Shown here: one piece after another, positions 9,360 through 17,835 of the stretch
Layout: every line of letters starts with the position of its first letter
Numbering within the stretch: the first letter of the stretch is position 1
Assembly: GCF_027244095.1 (NCBI RefSeq)
Contig: NC_069670.1
Span: 19,891,820 to 19,955,819 of the forward strand
Reading direction: 5' to 3'
Length of the DNA stretch: 64,000 bases
From: Hemicordylus capensis
Lineage: Eukaryota > Chordata > Lepidosauria > Squamata > Cordylidae
The notes under the pieces: model-generated
Seen by the model: the letters and a program-made list of their open reading frames with translations, nothing else
Told to the model about the DNA's origin: nothing
The model's database searches: none
Program-made: the position numbers and the translations under genes

Positions 9360-12015
9360 TTTATTTGTTAGTTGCACCATAAAAATTGTTCTCTGGGCAG
9401 CTCACAACACCACAGTTAAAAAAAAATCCTATAAAAACACGAAAAACAAACAAATTACAATACAAAATTAAAAATGCAGTACAAAACATTTTTAAAACTT
9501 TTTTTTTAATCCATTTTTAAAAGCCTGAGTGAACAGAAAGGTCTTCACCTGGCATCCTAAAGAACAGTGATGATGCCAGATGAGCCTGACTGGGAAGAAC
9601 ATCGAAAGCTGCCATATACTGAGTCAGACCATTGGTCCATCTCGCTCACGCTCAGTATTGTCTACACAGACTGGCAGCGGCTACTCCAAGGTTGCAGGCA
9701 GGAGTCTGTCTCAGCCCTATCTTGAAAATGCTGCCAGGGAGGGAACTTGGAACCTTCTGCACACAAGTAAGCAAATGCTCTTCCCAGAGCAGCCCAATCC
9801 CCTAAGGGGAATATCTTACAGTGCTCACACATGTAGTCTCCCATTCAAATGCAAGCCAGGGCAGACCCTGCTTAGCAAAGGGGGCGATTCATGCCTGCTA
9901 TCACAAGACCAGCAATCCTCTCCTCTATTCCATAAACGGAAAGCCACCACCAAAAAGCTGGCTGTTTCCTTTATAGGGAAAAGTTTGCAAATTTAGCCTC
10001 TAGCACAAAAGAGATAAAGCCGACTATTAATTAAATTTGGATGGGCAAAACATCCTGGTATCCAACTGCTCAGACTTATTTCAAAGACCTAATGCCTCCC
10101 CCTGATAATAGCAGGTTCCTGAGACAATAGGGGGCCCCATTTGCATTTGGGGTGCTTAAGAACATTTCGAGTCTTTTCCTGGCCTGAAGAGGTTAACTGA
10201 TTCACAACAGGGCTAATTTGAGACACGAAATGCACAGAACAGCCAGGCCAGGCTAAAACTGGCTTATAGGATTGAGGGGAATTCTGACATGAAACTTGAA
10301 TGAGATTTTGGGCTGAACAAAGGTCTATTTCATGACATTAGGAACCCCTGTTCTAGTGAATTATTCTGCCTACATCTTTTTTTTTTTTAACCTTCTAAAT
10401 TATTTAGCTTTGTTTCTTTACTCTCTTTTGCTTCCTAAGGTTCCCAGCCCAAGATTTCTGAACCTCCGTCCTCAGAGGTAGGGCTCTTTTTTTGGGGGGG
10501 GATATCTCTATATTTGGGGGGAAATATCAAAAGTGACACTCACAGGAAATGCTCAAATGTTTCTGAAACATTCTGAAGCATTCTGAAACTGAAACATACT
10601 CAGTTGGGGTGCATGCGAAAGGGGGCTTCTCCGATCCTCATTCCAATCGTGTGAATTGCCCTGCTGTGTGATGGGGTTAACTTGGTGGGACCTGGGTTCG
10701 AATGCAACTTAGCTATGGCCTTGGGAAAGACCCTCTCCCTCCAGAGCCTACCTCAAAGGGTTGTTGTGAGGATAAAATGGAAGAACACCCTGTATGCTGC
10801 TCTGAGCTCCGCAGAGGAAACATAGACGCAGTGGCAACTCTTGAATTAACTGCCTGTGCAGAAGTTATAGTGAGGGTTTGGGGCTATTGTATAGTATTGG
10901 TTGCTAACTGTATTTTATGGGCGTGGTATGTCATAGATGTTTTATTATATGTGTCATATGTATATGCTTTTGTTGGCTGGTCGGAGACTGGAATCAACAA
11001 ACTGATTGGTTGATAGATAAATGCAATGCACAAATTAATAACCATAGTCTAGGCAGGAACCTTAGATATGTTTCAGGAGTCTATCCCATTTTTTTGGAGG
11101 GTCCTTTGAGAGAGAAGGAGCCCTCTCAGAAGAGCTCGGTGGGGAAAGCACTGGGAACTTGAAGGCAGGGCTACCCGCCCCCGCCCTGTTTCAGCTCTCA
11201 ATCTGATTATTTATTTATTTATCTAAAATATTTATACCCCACCTCTCCAGTGCACTACTGCTTGGGGCAGCTCACAACAATAAGATAGACACAAGATACG
11301 ATAAAAGTAATAAAATTAACGAAATGAAACAAACAAAAAAAGTTGTCAGATGAAAAACCACAATCATCATTAGGTTCGAATGAAAGGTTGTTTTAAAAGC
11401 TAAAAACTGAAAATGACAAAAAGCTAAATAACCTACCAGATATAACCAAAAAAAAAAAAAATGGAGCATTAAAAAGCCTCCTTAAAAAGGTGTGTTTTAA
11501 GATGTTTTTTAAAAACACTGAAGGAGGGAACATGGCGGAACTCTGCAGGGAGGGCGTTCCAAAGCCGAGGGGCCACACCCGAAAAGACCCTGTCTCTAGT
11601 CCCTGCCAACCGGATCTCTGTTAGTGGCGAGGTCATGAGCAGGGCCTAAGATGATGAGGGCCCTGGCAGGTTCATATGGGCAAATGCGGCCCCATTAGTT
11701 GTATGCATGTACGCATCCATCTATGTGGTTGCTAAGATTCGACACCGACTTGACGGCACTCAATCAACCAATCCATCCATGCATGTTCATTGCCACACAC
11801 TCCAAACGGCTAGAATAGGACCGGCCAGAGATGCAAGCAGCCCATGACAGTCTTTCCCGCACTTGTTTGCAAAACAGGATGACATCTGCTATGCCCAGCT
11901 GACTCTGGCATCAAAGAACCAGGACAGGAACCAGAGGAGGCGAGCAGGGCAAGGGAAACATCTACACATCTGGAAGAATCACAACAAGCCAGCAGATTCG
12001 TGTTCTTCCTTGTAA
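3276..12015 (+). CDS. Ig-superfamily inhibitory receptor: V(J-like)-C1-TM-ITIM, six exons
   Basis: Exons: 3276-3312, 5146-5481, 7094-7399, 8488-8610, 10440-10477, 11878-12015 (TAA). All junctions keep frame (phases 1,1,1,1,0) and give 325 residues. The leader MLLIKYFILSST is followed by a V-set domain (C39-C104, W54, YFCAR, J-like end LTFSNGSSLLIV), then a C1-set domain (C151-C207, W164, YTCEV), one transmembrane helix (about 237-260, no charged residue) and a tail of about 65 residues with the ITIM ICYAQL (Y285). Five N-glycosylation sequons (N40, N116, N165, N181, N212). ITIM receptors recruit SHP-type phosphatases when the tyrosine is phosphorylated, so an inhibitory surface receptor on blood cells is the likely role; that is inference from domains. 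An in-frame ATG at 3159 would add 39 residues; the shorter start gives a cleaner leader. V-C1-ITIM resembles SIRP, NKp30-like and amphibian MHC-linked VJ receptors, but I recognise no orthologue. Confidence 0.82.
3340..3955 (+). mobile_element. Non-LTR LINE fragment, C-terminal end and 3' UTR
   Basis: The translation contains a zinc-knuckle-like motif of reverse-transcriptase tails (GNGDVETVGHVLLYCSFYRD) and then a 3' UTR ending in AATAAACTGAATTGAATTGAA-type repeats. Only the last part of the element remains. The clade is uncertain. It lies in intron 1 of the ITIM receptor. Confidence 0.6.
4231..4528 (+). mobile_element. 5S/tRNA-type composite SINE
   Basis: Sense-orientation copy with a 5S-like head at 4270-4315 (AGCTAAGCAGGATCTGCCC) and a tail ending GGCAGCTTCCTATGTTCCT. 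The tRNA-like middle is partly deleted. See the finding on this family. Confidence 0.85.
4574..4860 (-). mobile_element. 5S/tRNA-type composite SINE
   Basis: Antisense copy only 45 bases from the previous one, so the two form an inverted pair that could fold back. The 5S-like head is truncated (GCTAAGCGGACAATTCATGC). Confidence 0.85.
5146..5481 (+). CDS. Exon 2 (V-set with J-like strand) of the ITIM receptor
   Basis: 336 bp, acceptor CCCACAG, donor GTAAGG. It has canonical V cysteines and Trp plus a second cysteine pair (C69, C80) between the C'' and D strand regions that could form an extra disulfide. The J-like end has the TCR-alpha-J type pattern FxNGxxLxV with Ser in place of the first Gly. 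Confidence 0.88.
5780..6090 (-). mobile_element. LINE 3' end (CR1/L2-like tail)
   Basis: An ATTC microsatellite, then the reverse complement of a 3' UTR that recurs on the plus strand at 6715-7000, 44940-45215 and 60225-60575. The shared hallmark is GAGAGCAACTGGCCCT. Intron 2 of the ITIM receptor. Confidence 0.65.
6104..6276 (-). mobile_element. Short tRNA-type SINE, antisense
   Basis: It lacks the 5S head and ends at the tRNA-like part (TTCTGCATGCAAG). Confidence 0.75.
6285..6406. mobile_element. hAT-type MITE with perfect 8-bp target duplication
   Basis: A 122-bp palindromic element beginning CAGGCCTGCTCAAC and ending GGCCTG, flanked on both sides by GTGTAGAC (6277-6284 and 6407-6414). 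The 8-bp duplication and CAG...CTG ends fit hAT elements. The arms carry ACTACAACTTCC / GGGAGTTGTAG. Confidence 0.8.
6434..6616 (+). mobile_element. tRNA-Ala-headed SINE
   Basis: The first 73 bases fold as a tRNA with box A (TAGCTCAGTGGCAGAGCAT), loop TTTGCAT (anticodon TGC, Ala) and box B (GGTTCGATCCC). The SINE body and tail GGCAGCTTCCTATG follow. It is the clearest view in the window of the family's tRNA part. Confidence 0.8.
6715..7003 (+). mobile_element. LINE 3' end with (GTA)n tail
   Basis: The 3' UTR ends GTGTATAAATAGCTGTAGTAG and continues into a GTA microsatellite. It stops 90 bp before the C1 exon. Confidence 0.65.
7094..7399 (+). CDS. Exon 3 (C1-set domain) of the ITIM receptor
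   Basis: 306 bp, acceptor TTTCTCAG, donor GTGAGT, phase 1-1. The pattern LACVVHGV...VSWNISG...IYTCEV is that of a C1-set constant domain. Three of the five sequons lie here. Confidence 0.88.
7416..7608 (-). mobile_element. Short tRNA-type SINE, antisense
   Basis: It starts 17 bp after the C1 exon donor. The tRNA-like part ends GAGTTATGGCCCCATCCC. Confidence 0.75.
7612..7845 (-). mobile_element. Short SINE split by a hAT-type MITE
   Basis: SINE parts lie at 7612-7668 and 7805-7845. Between them is a 136-bp palindrome (7669-7804) with ends CAAGGATTCTC / GAGAATCTCTG and target copies GTCTATAC and GTCTATAT. The TTCTCAA end resembles Charlie-type hAT elements. Confidence 0.75.
7853..8392 (-). 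mobile_element. Dimer of two antisense composite SINEs
   Basis: The first unit (7853-8094) is cut inside its 5S-like head and joins directly to a second full unit (8095-8392). The same junction, with the same private differences, occurs inverted at 12790-13330. The dimer ends about 95 bp before the transmembrane exon. Confidence 0.85.
8488..8610 (+). CDS. Exon 4 (stalk and transmembrane) of the ITIM receptor
   Basis: Donor GTAATT. Two acceptors fit the frame: AG at 8486-8487 or AG at 8498-8499, which would drop four residues (ASPT). The helix contains GGGLALLLLLSCLW and is followed by basic residues (IRFCPSRR), which fits a stop-transfer sequence with the tail inside. Confidence 0.8.
8890..9570 (-). 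mobile_element. LINE fragment with CCHC-like tail and microsatellites
   Basis: The antisense translation near 8960-9270 contains CRLCKEADETVDHLISC and QRHDKVAAMIHW, typical of the C-terminus of some non-LTR retrotransposon ORFs. ATT and CAT/GAT repeats surround it, and a second LINE 3' tail fragment follows (9375-9560). Intron 4 of the ITIM receptor. Confidence 0.6.
9598..9924 (-). mobile_element. 5S/tRNA-type composite SINE, antisense
   Basis: Near full length; the 5S-like head ends at TGCTTAGCAAAGGGGGC and the outer 5' part at CACAAGACCAGC. Confidence 0.85.
10440..10477 (+). CDS. Exon 5 (short juxtamembrane tail) of the ITIM receptor
   Basis: 38 bp, phase 1 to 0, acceptor TTCCTAAG and donor GTAGGG. 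It encodes GSQPKISEPPSSE. Its size is exactly what is needed to bring the ITIM exon into frame, which supports it. Confidence 0.7.
10671..10815 (+). mobile_element. CORE-SINE (MIR-like) remnant
   Basis: A box B-like GGGTTCGAATGC is followed by the CORE hallmark GGGTTGTTGTGAGGATAAA. It lies in the intron between tail exons 5 and 6. Confidence 0.55.
11205..11700 (-). mobile_element. LINE 3' end, antisense
   Basis: Begins with TTTATTTAT and ACCCCACCTCTCCAGTGCAC, then a long antisense 3' UTR. Related copies lie at 24430-24640 and 42950-43060. Confidence 0.6.
11715..11765 (+). mobile_element. BovB 3' end fragment
   Basis: GACACCGACTTGACGGCACT followed by (TCAA)-type repeats. The same end is seen at 14235-14290 and, antisense, at 46783. 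Confidence 0.5.
11878..12015 (+). CDS. Exon 6 (ITIM tail and stop) of the ITIM receptor
   Basis: 45 codons and TAA. It begins DDICYAQLTL: I-x-Y-x-x-L fits the ITIM consensus. The tyrosine lies at the very start of the exon, a common layout in ITIM receptors. The rest is basic and polar with no second tyrosine. Confidence 0.8.
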   Translation, partial: DDICYAQLTLASKNQDRNQRRRAGQGKHLHIWKNHNKPADSCSSL

Positions 12016-12059
12016 GGCCTGGCCGGGGGTGGGGGGGGGGGAGAGAGTGTCGGCCCCAT

Positions 12060-12425
12060 CAACCCTGAGAATGGCTCCCTAATTGTTTATTGGGCCCGTG
12101 TGACACTTCGGCCATTGCTGAATACTCTGGTTAGTCCCCTGGCACTGTGCAATGGCTCTTTTAAAGGCAACTGAGCCCTCTTGAGCCCCGGCGCCATCTT
12201 GGAAGGCATGCACGGAATGCTGGGAAGTGTAGTCCTTCCTGGTGCTTCCCTCCTAGAGCTCTTCAGAGAGGGCTCAGTCTCTCTTAAAGGGCGTCCACTC
12301 CCCAGCACTGAGGAAAGCGCAGCCCTGTGCTGAGATCAGCAGCACTTTGGGAGATGGCTCTCACGTTGAAATGTTTTTGCCAGAGTACTCCCACCCCGCT
12401 TGGAAAATAGTGAAGGTCATTGCTG
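12060..12425. repeat. Dispersed repeat shared with 37005-37450
   Basis: A block of about 350 bp that includes GGAATGCTGGGAAGTGTAGT and the GAGCTC-centred palindrome TCCTAGAGCTC. A second copy lies inside APH1A intron 6. The class is unknown; no coding capacity. It starts just after the ITIM receptor stop, so it may be part of that gene's 3' UTR. Confidence 0.6.
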
Positions 12426-12440
12426 TAAATAATTAACAGG

Positions 12441-12672
12441 TAATAAGTGGGGAAGCAGGAGGCTGTTGGTTCGAATCCCCGCTGGTCTGTTTCCCAGACT
12501 ATGGGAAACTCCTATATCGGGTAGCAGCGATAAAGGAAGATGCTGAAAGGCATCGTCTCATACTGCGCGGGAGGGGGCAATGGTGAACCCCTCTTGTATC
12601 CTATCAAAGACAACCACAGGGCTCTGTGGGCACCAGAAGTCGACCCCGACTCGACGGCACCACTTTACCTTC
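12441..12672 (+). mobile_element. Sauria-type SINE
   Basis: tRNA-like head (box B GGTTCGAATCCCC), body with GGCATCGTCTCATACTGCG, and a BovB-like 3' end GACGGCACCACTTTACCTT. Confidence 0.8.
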
Positions 12673-12789
12673 AGTATCATCATTCATTTATTACAGTCGA
12701 CAACCAGACAGATAGTCAGTTGTTGGATTCTGATATGGAAATATTAGATTCAGACACCATCCCAGCTGCAGACTTGCTCTTGTGGGAGC

Positions 12790-13330
12790 AAGCATGAATT
12801 ATCCCCTTTACTCAGCATGGCCTCCCTTGGTTTGCATTTAAATGGGAGACTACATGTGAGCGCTGTAAGGTGTTCCCCCCTCAGGGGATGGGGCCGCTCT
12901 GGGAAGATCACCTGCCTGCTTGCATGCAGAAGGTCCCAAGTTCCCTCCCTGGCAGCATCTCCAAGATAGGGCTGAGAGAGATTCCTGCCTGCAACCTTGG
13001 AGAAGCCGCTGCCAGTCTGTGTGGACACTACTGAGCTCAATGGACCAAGGGTCTGACTCAGTATATGGCAGCTTCCTATCTTCCTGGTTGCCTATGAATG
13101 GGAGGATAGAAGTGTGAGCACTGTGTAAGATATTCCCCTCAGGAGATGGAGCCGCTCTGGGAAGAGCATCTGAGGCTCCAAGTTCCCTCCCTGGCAGCAT
13201 CTTCAAGATTGGGCTGAGAGAGACTCCTGCCTGCAACCTTGGAGAAGCCGCTGCCAGTCTGTGAAGACAATACTGAGCCAGGTGGACCAAGGGTCTGACT
13301 CAGTATATGGCAGCTTCCGATGTTCCTGTG
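12790..13330 (+). mobile_element. Dimer of two composite SINEs, inverted twin of 7853-8392
   Basis: Units 12790-13080 and 13081-13330 share the odd junction (TTCCTATCTTCCTGGTTGCC) with the dimer at 7853-8392, in opposite orientation. The two dimers bracket exons 4-6 of the ITIM receptor. Confidence 0.85.
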
Positions 13331-13975
13331 TTTTGGCCTCTGGCCAAACTCACATGACTGTTGCAAAGGTGCCGGTTAGCCTCTGCGAATGGCAGACTCT
13401 TAACCACTGCGTCTCTCATAAACTTGTGAAAAAACAGAGGTGCCAATGAACACGGAGATGTTATCGTTCTCACAGAGCACAACAGAGAAGCCCACGGTTT
13501 ACCCTTTTCCTCCTCTCGCAGCCCTTAGAGCGCATGTTGCTGGCAGCTGAGCTGGTTTCTGCTGAGGCCGGAATCTGAGCGTCACTGAAGGTGTTTGGGC
13601 ACTTCAGCACAAAAGTGTTTGTGGTGTCCGGCTGAGCTAGTTTGGCGTATGCTTGTGGCTCTTTTGCACACAGGATAGGGAAACCGCAGGGAGAAAGAGA
13701 CAGGTTTGGTCACGTTATTTATACTTTTCTGAGCAACAGGGGAATAAAGCCAGTTTTGTATCAAAGCACATAGCAAAGGAGCAAACCCCACATAACAAAC
13801 CCCTTCCGTCCTTTGGGACGGAACCATGAAGTTTGAATATTGTGGGTACCTCCCCCCAAAAAAAACCTCTTTTCCACTTGCCTTCACAACAGCCTTCACG
13901 GCTTTCACTCTATGAGGTCATTCACAGAATCAAAGAGGCGGTCCTCTCCAGCAGCCTGACCCTGCCAGGGACACA
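13331..13975. other. Unassigned single-copy stretch
   Basis: No gene recognised. AATAAA at about 13743 is a possible polyadenylation signal, and a good acceptor-like tract ends at TCTCGCAG (about 13520). Neither could be tied to a transcript. A MITE end (GAGGTCATTCACAGAATC) lies near 13913. Confidence 0.4.
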
Positions 13976-13977
13976 GG

Positions 13978-14150
13978 GACACAGGAAGCTGCCATATACT
14001 GAGTCCGCCCTTGGTCCATCTAGCTCAGTATTGTCTGCACAGACTGGCAGCGGCTTCTCCAAGGTTGCAGGCAGGAATCTCTCTCAGTCCTTTCTGGAGA
14101 TGCTGCCCGGGAGGGAATGTGGAACCTTCTGCTCTTGGGCTGCCCCAAGC
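13978..14150 (-). mobile_element. Composite SINE, truncated, antisense
   Basis: The tail and tRNA-like middle are present; the 5S head is missing. Confidence 0.75.
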
Positions 14151-14724
14151 AGGGTTAGGCTGCGCATGAGAAGTGGCGGGATCCTCGCAGATCCCTTCGC
14201 TCCCTGACAGATTGTCCTGGAGAGAATCTATCTATGTGGCCGCTAAGAGTCGACACTGACCTGACGGCACTTAATGAATCAATCAATCAAAGGTGCTCTC
14301 GCACCCTTACCCCAGCTACTGAGGAAAGCCCGAGGAATCACAGAGACGTGGGAATCCCCAGTGCAACATGTCTGCTGTTGCAACAAGTCCCAGCCCCAGA
14401 TCCCTCCGCCCTACTCTATGCTTCACAGAGCTGCATGGAGCAGGTCTGTCCATGTTGGCGCGCAAGAGGTGTGTCGAAGCCGACCTGCTTGGTCGTCTGG
14501 GGGGAAGGTAAGTGGAAAGCAGCCTTTCCCCCCACTCCCCGTGCCCTCCGTGCCCCGGGGCAATCATGTGAAATTCCTCCAAAACTGTGGTTTGGGAGCT
14601 GGCTGTGCTCTTATTTTTCGGTTGTGTGGAAACATGGAAGGAGGAGAACCTGGGTAGAAGTGATTGTGTGGAAGCAAGGTAGGAGGAAAAGCTACCCAGG
14701 TTCTCTTCCTAGATTGCTTCCACA

Positions 14725-15946
14725 CAGGCGCGTAACAATGATAGGGCAAGGGGAGACAGTTGTCTGGGGGCCCCACTGCCTGGAGGGGCACCCCAGAGGC
14801 ACCTCATGTGACTCCCCATTGCCCCCTGCCCAGCCCCATAGCCTCTCAGCCACTCGCCCTCTTCGCCGTCTCTCCGGCTTGTTCTGCTGGCCGCAATGGA
14901 AGCAGCAGCCCAGCGGCCAAGAGCTCCTTTTCTCCCGCCTCTCAGCTGATCGGCGGGTGGGCGGGGCTTCCACGGAGGCCTCCGTGTAGGCCGCAGTGAA
15001 GCCTGAACTCGAGTAGGGCCCAAGGAAGCCAGGAAGGAGGAGGCAGCCAGAGTGCTCTCTGCAGCAGAAGACCCCTTGCTGCCCTGCTTAACCCAGACCA
15101 GCATTTGCCAGGTAGAGTGTGAACTCCTTTTTGTAGTTACCTTTCCCGCCCCCCCCCCCCATATATAGGAATCTGCTTGCCATAGGGCTTGGATATGCGG
15201 GGGGGGGACCGAGAAGTCTCTGAATATTTATTTTGAAACAGCTTGGAAAATTTGCTGACTTTAAAAAAACTATCTAAAAAGTCCTATAAGTGGCTTGTTT
15301 CATGGCAGAAAATTGCAAAAACTTCTGGAACAGTATTTTATTAATTTTATTTATTCATTCATTCATTTATAAATGCACTTATGTTCAAGTTGTTTTGCAA
15401 CCCAGACGGTCTGAGTGAGAACTGTGAAGCATGTCTTGTGCTTCTATTTTATTTTATTTTTCTTGTGTGTGAACTGCTCCCCAATAACTTGCAGGGACTT
15501 CAGGGTAAATCTGGCCAACATGTGAATGCAGCACCTCCATTCCAGAGGAGATGTGTGTTAAAGGGCTTTAAAAGCCTAATGTGAAAAACCTCCTGCAATC
15601 AAACTTGACTGAATTTGTTCAGAATTCTGAGAAAACAAACATAGGTTCACCCTGCATGGTTGAAAGTCTCCTTGGCTAATCTGCAGCAAGGGGCCCATTT
15701 TAATAATTCATCTTTCTAGTGTGTTCTAGGCATTAAAAGTAATACAAATGTATAGTACTCAATGTATATCACTATATATTGTGACGTGTGTGTGTGTATT
15801 CAGTGAAATGTATTTCCAGGCAGCATACTTATTTTGGAATATCAGACTTAAATCCTTGGGGGCCTGGGGTGTGCGGAGGCCCTGGACTTGGGGGGGGCAT
15901 TTTAAAATCTTGTCTCTGGGCCCACTCCAACCTTGCTATGCCCCTG
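14725..15946. mobile_element. Non-autonomous hAT element, 1222 bp, with 8-bp target duplication
   Basis: The element starts CAGGCGCGTAACAATG and ends GCTATGCCCCTG, imperfect inverted ends. It is flanked by a perfect 8-bp duplication CTTCCACA (14717-14724 and 15947-15954). The interior holds no transposase-like frame. It inserted into an older MITE. Confidence 0.8.
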
Positions 15947-16420
15947 CTTCCACACAATGAGGAGATTCTCACAATCCACTAAAAGCAGGCTAAGGGAACG
16001 AGCGCTCCGCTAACCCGGTTGTTCTGATAGTGAGTTGCCGCGGTGCGGCTCCGCGCCACACCAACTCACGAGGAGACCCCCGGCAGGGAAGCTAAATGCA
16101 GCCTCCAGGCTCCGGTGTCTCGTCTCCACCATGCTGGAACTTCTGGGGGCCACACAGACCCCAAACTCCCCAGCCCCCGCTGGCTCCGTAACGAAGCCGG
16201 CAGTTGTGTGGGCGGCCACTTCAGCCGCCCGCAGCCAACTGACAGGTCATCTGCAAGGAGAGCAGGCTAAGCCCACTCTCCTCGCAAACCCCATCTCATC
16301 CCACTGATCGTGGGAATTGCCTCAATCACTTCTACCCAGGTATTCCTCCTACCTTGCTTCCACATAATCAGGCTATTCTCACGGCCATGCGAATAGTGGG
16401 GCTATTCTGACGAGCACAAA

Positions 16421-16498
16421 AATCAGGCTAGGAAAGCCTAGCCCGATTTTTGTGGCTCGTCAGAACCACCGGGCTCGCAGCCGAGCCCGGTGGTTCTG
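16421..16498. repeat. Two adjacent strong hairpins
   Basis: CACAAAAATCAGGCTAGG pairs with CCTAGCCCGATTTTTGTG, and CCACCGGGCTCG pairs with CGAGCCCGGTGG. Spacers are only a few bases. Confidence 0.85.
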
Positions 16499-17313
16499 GA
16501 GCGGCTAACCCACTCCTGTAGCCCGCCCCTTAGAGAGCCCTCCACAAACCGGGCTATCTGCTCGTGAGTAGCCGCAGCGCGGCTCCGTGCCGTGGCTACT
16601 TGCGGCTACTTGCTTAAAAGCAGCCTCCTGGCTCGGGGTTCTCCCCAGTATGCCCTGCGCGCTCGTGCAGGGCATACTGGGGCTTCCGGGGGCCACGCAG
16701 CCCCTGAGCTCCCCAGCTCCCACCGGCTCCGTCTCTGAGCCGGCGATTGTGTGGGCGGCCGATCCAGCCGCCCAGGGCGCCCTCCCCGCTTATGAGCGGG
16801 GAGAGCGAGTGTAGCCCGTTCTTCCCGCTCACTTCCCCAAACCAGGTCTCACGGATCATGAGACCCGATCCAGCGTATTCTACACCTATCGTGTGTACAG
16901 CCTCAACCTCTTCCACCCAGGTTTTCCTCCTACTTTCCACACAGCCGAAAATTGGGAGAACACATTTTTTGATTGTGTGAATTACCTCCATGTAAGGAGA
17001 GCTGCCAACTCCCCACCCCCAAAAGACTTCTTTCCCTTCAATGGCTTGATGAAAACTGGAACCCCCAAGAGGGGACCATTTTCCCCGTTGCTAAAACTGA
17101 GAGAAGCTTCACCTGCTGGGCTTCTGTTGATCCCACTGAATCTCTGCTTTTTACAAACACAGGAGCCTTGCTAAGAAAATAGTGGGCAGCCCAGTCACAA
17201 GAAGCGAAGACAGTTTGACCTGATGCAACAGGCGACAGGGCTGCTGCTGAACCTTTCAAATCTGTGCTGGAAAGGATATTTCAATAGATCGGGGCCTGAC
17301 TCAGCATGAAGTG

Positions 17314-17535
17314 ACTTCTTGAGGTCATTCACACAATCAAAAACTGTGTTCTACCCAGGTTTGGGAGCTGTGTGTACTCCCAGTTTTTGATTATGTGGAA
17401 GCAAGGTTAAAGGAAAACCTTATGTTTCTGTGCAATCCAGATTTTTAAAAAGTTAAATAGGTTTTGTTAAAGGACCTCCTTATGTTTCTGTGCAATCCAG
17501 ATTTTTAAAAAGTTAAATAGGTTTTGTGTCGCAGG
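17314..17535. repeat. MITE half followed by a ~60-bp tandem duplication
   Basis: MITE sequence at 17314-17410, then two copies (from about 17420 and 17480) of a unit beginning CCTTATGTTTCTGTGCAATC that look identical over about 50 bases. Confidence 0.75.
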
Positions 17536-17607
17536 GTCAGCTGAAATATTGCAGCCCACACACGATGGGTTTCCCTTCAAACGTGACAAATTTTCCTTCC
17601 TAAACCA

Positions 17608-17835
17608 TTTAGGACAGCGCTCCTAAACCGGATCGGCCTCCCACACAATTACCGGTTCGGTCACGGAGCTTAATTCCCACTCGCTCCGCTAAACTCGTTT
17701 TAGGAGAGGCGGAATTAAGCAGGCTAGCTAAGTGGGAGGAGGAATTAAGTGTGGTTGGCTCCCACGACCGCTGGAAAGCAGGCTGGGCTCCCTTGGCCCG
17801 CTTTCCAGCGGTTGTGAGAACCTCTAGGAGTCCCA
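17608..17835. mobile_element. Hairpin-bearing GC-rich MITE
   Basis: Contains the stem CCGCTGGAAAGC / GCTTTCCAGCGG and ends in AGGACAGCGCTCCTA / TCTAGGAGTCC-type inverted sequences. Confidence 0.5.

Larger units (their letters stand above)
14560..16995. mobile_element. Nested MITE cluster with hairpins
   Basis: Fragments of the TCATTCACACAATC family occur on both sides of the 1.2 kb hAT element. Two GC-rich relatives (16035-16320 and 16555-16870) share phrases such as GTGTGGGCGGCC and CTCCCCAGC. The last one ends TGTGTGAATTACCTCC. Confidence 0.6.

Noticed and set aside
14234-14989. 251-codon open frame
   Set aside because: It crosses a BovB scrap, a MITE and the left part of a hAT element; no domain is visible and the boundaries follow no splice logic.
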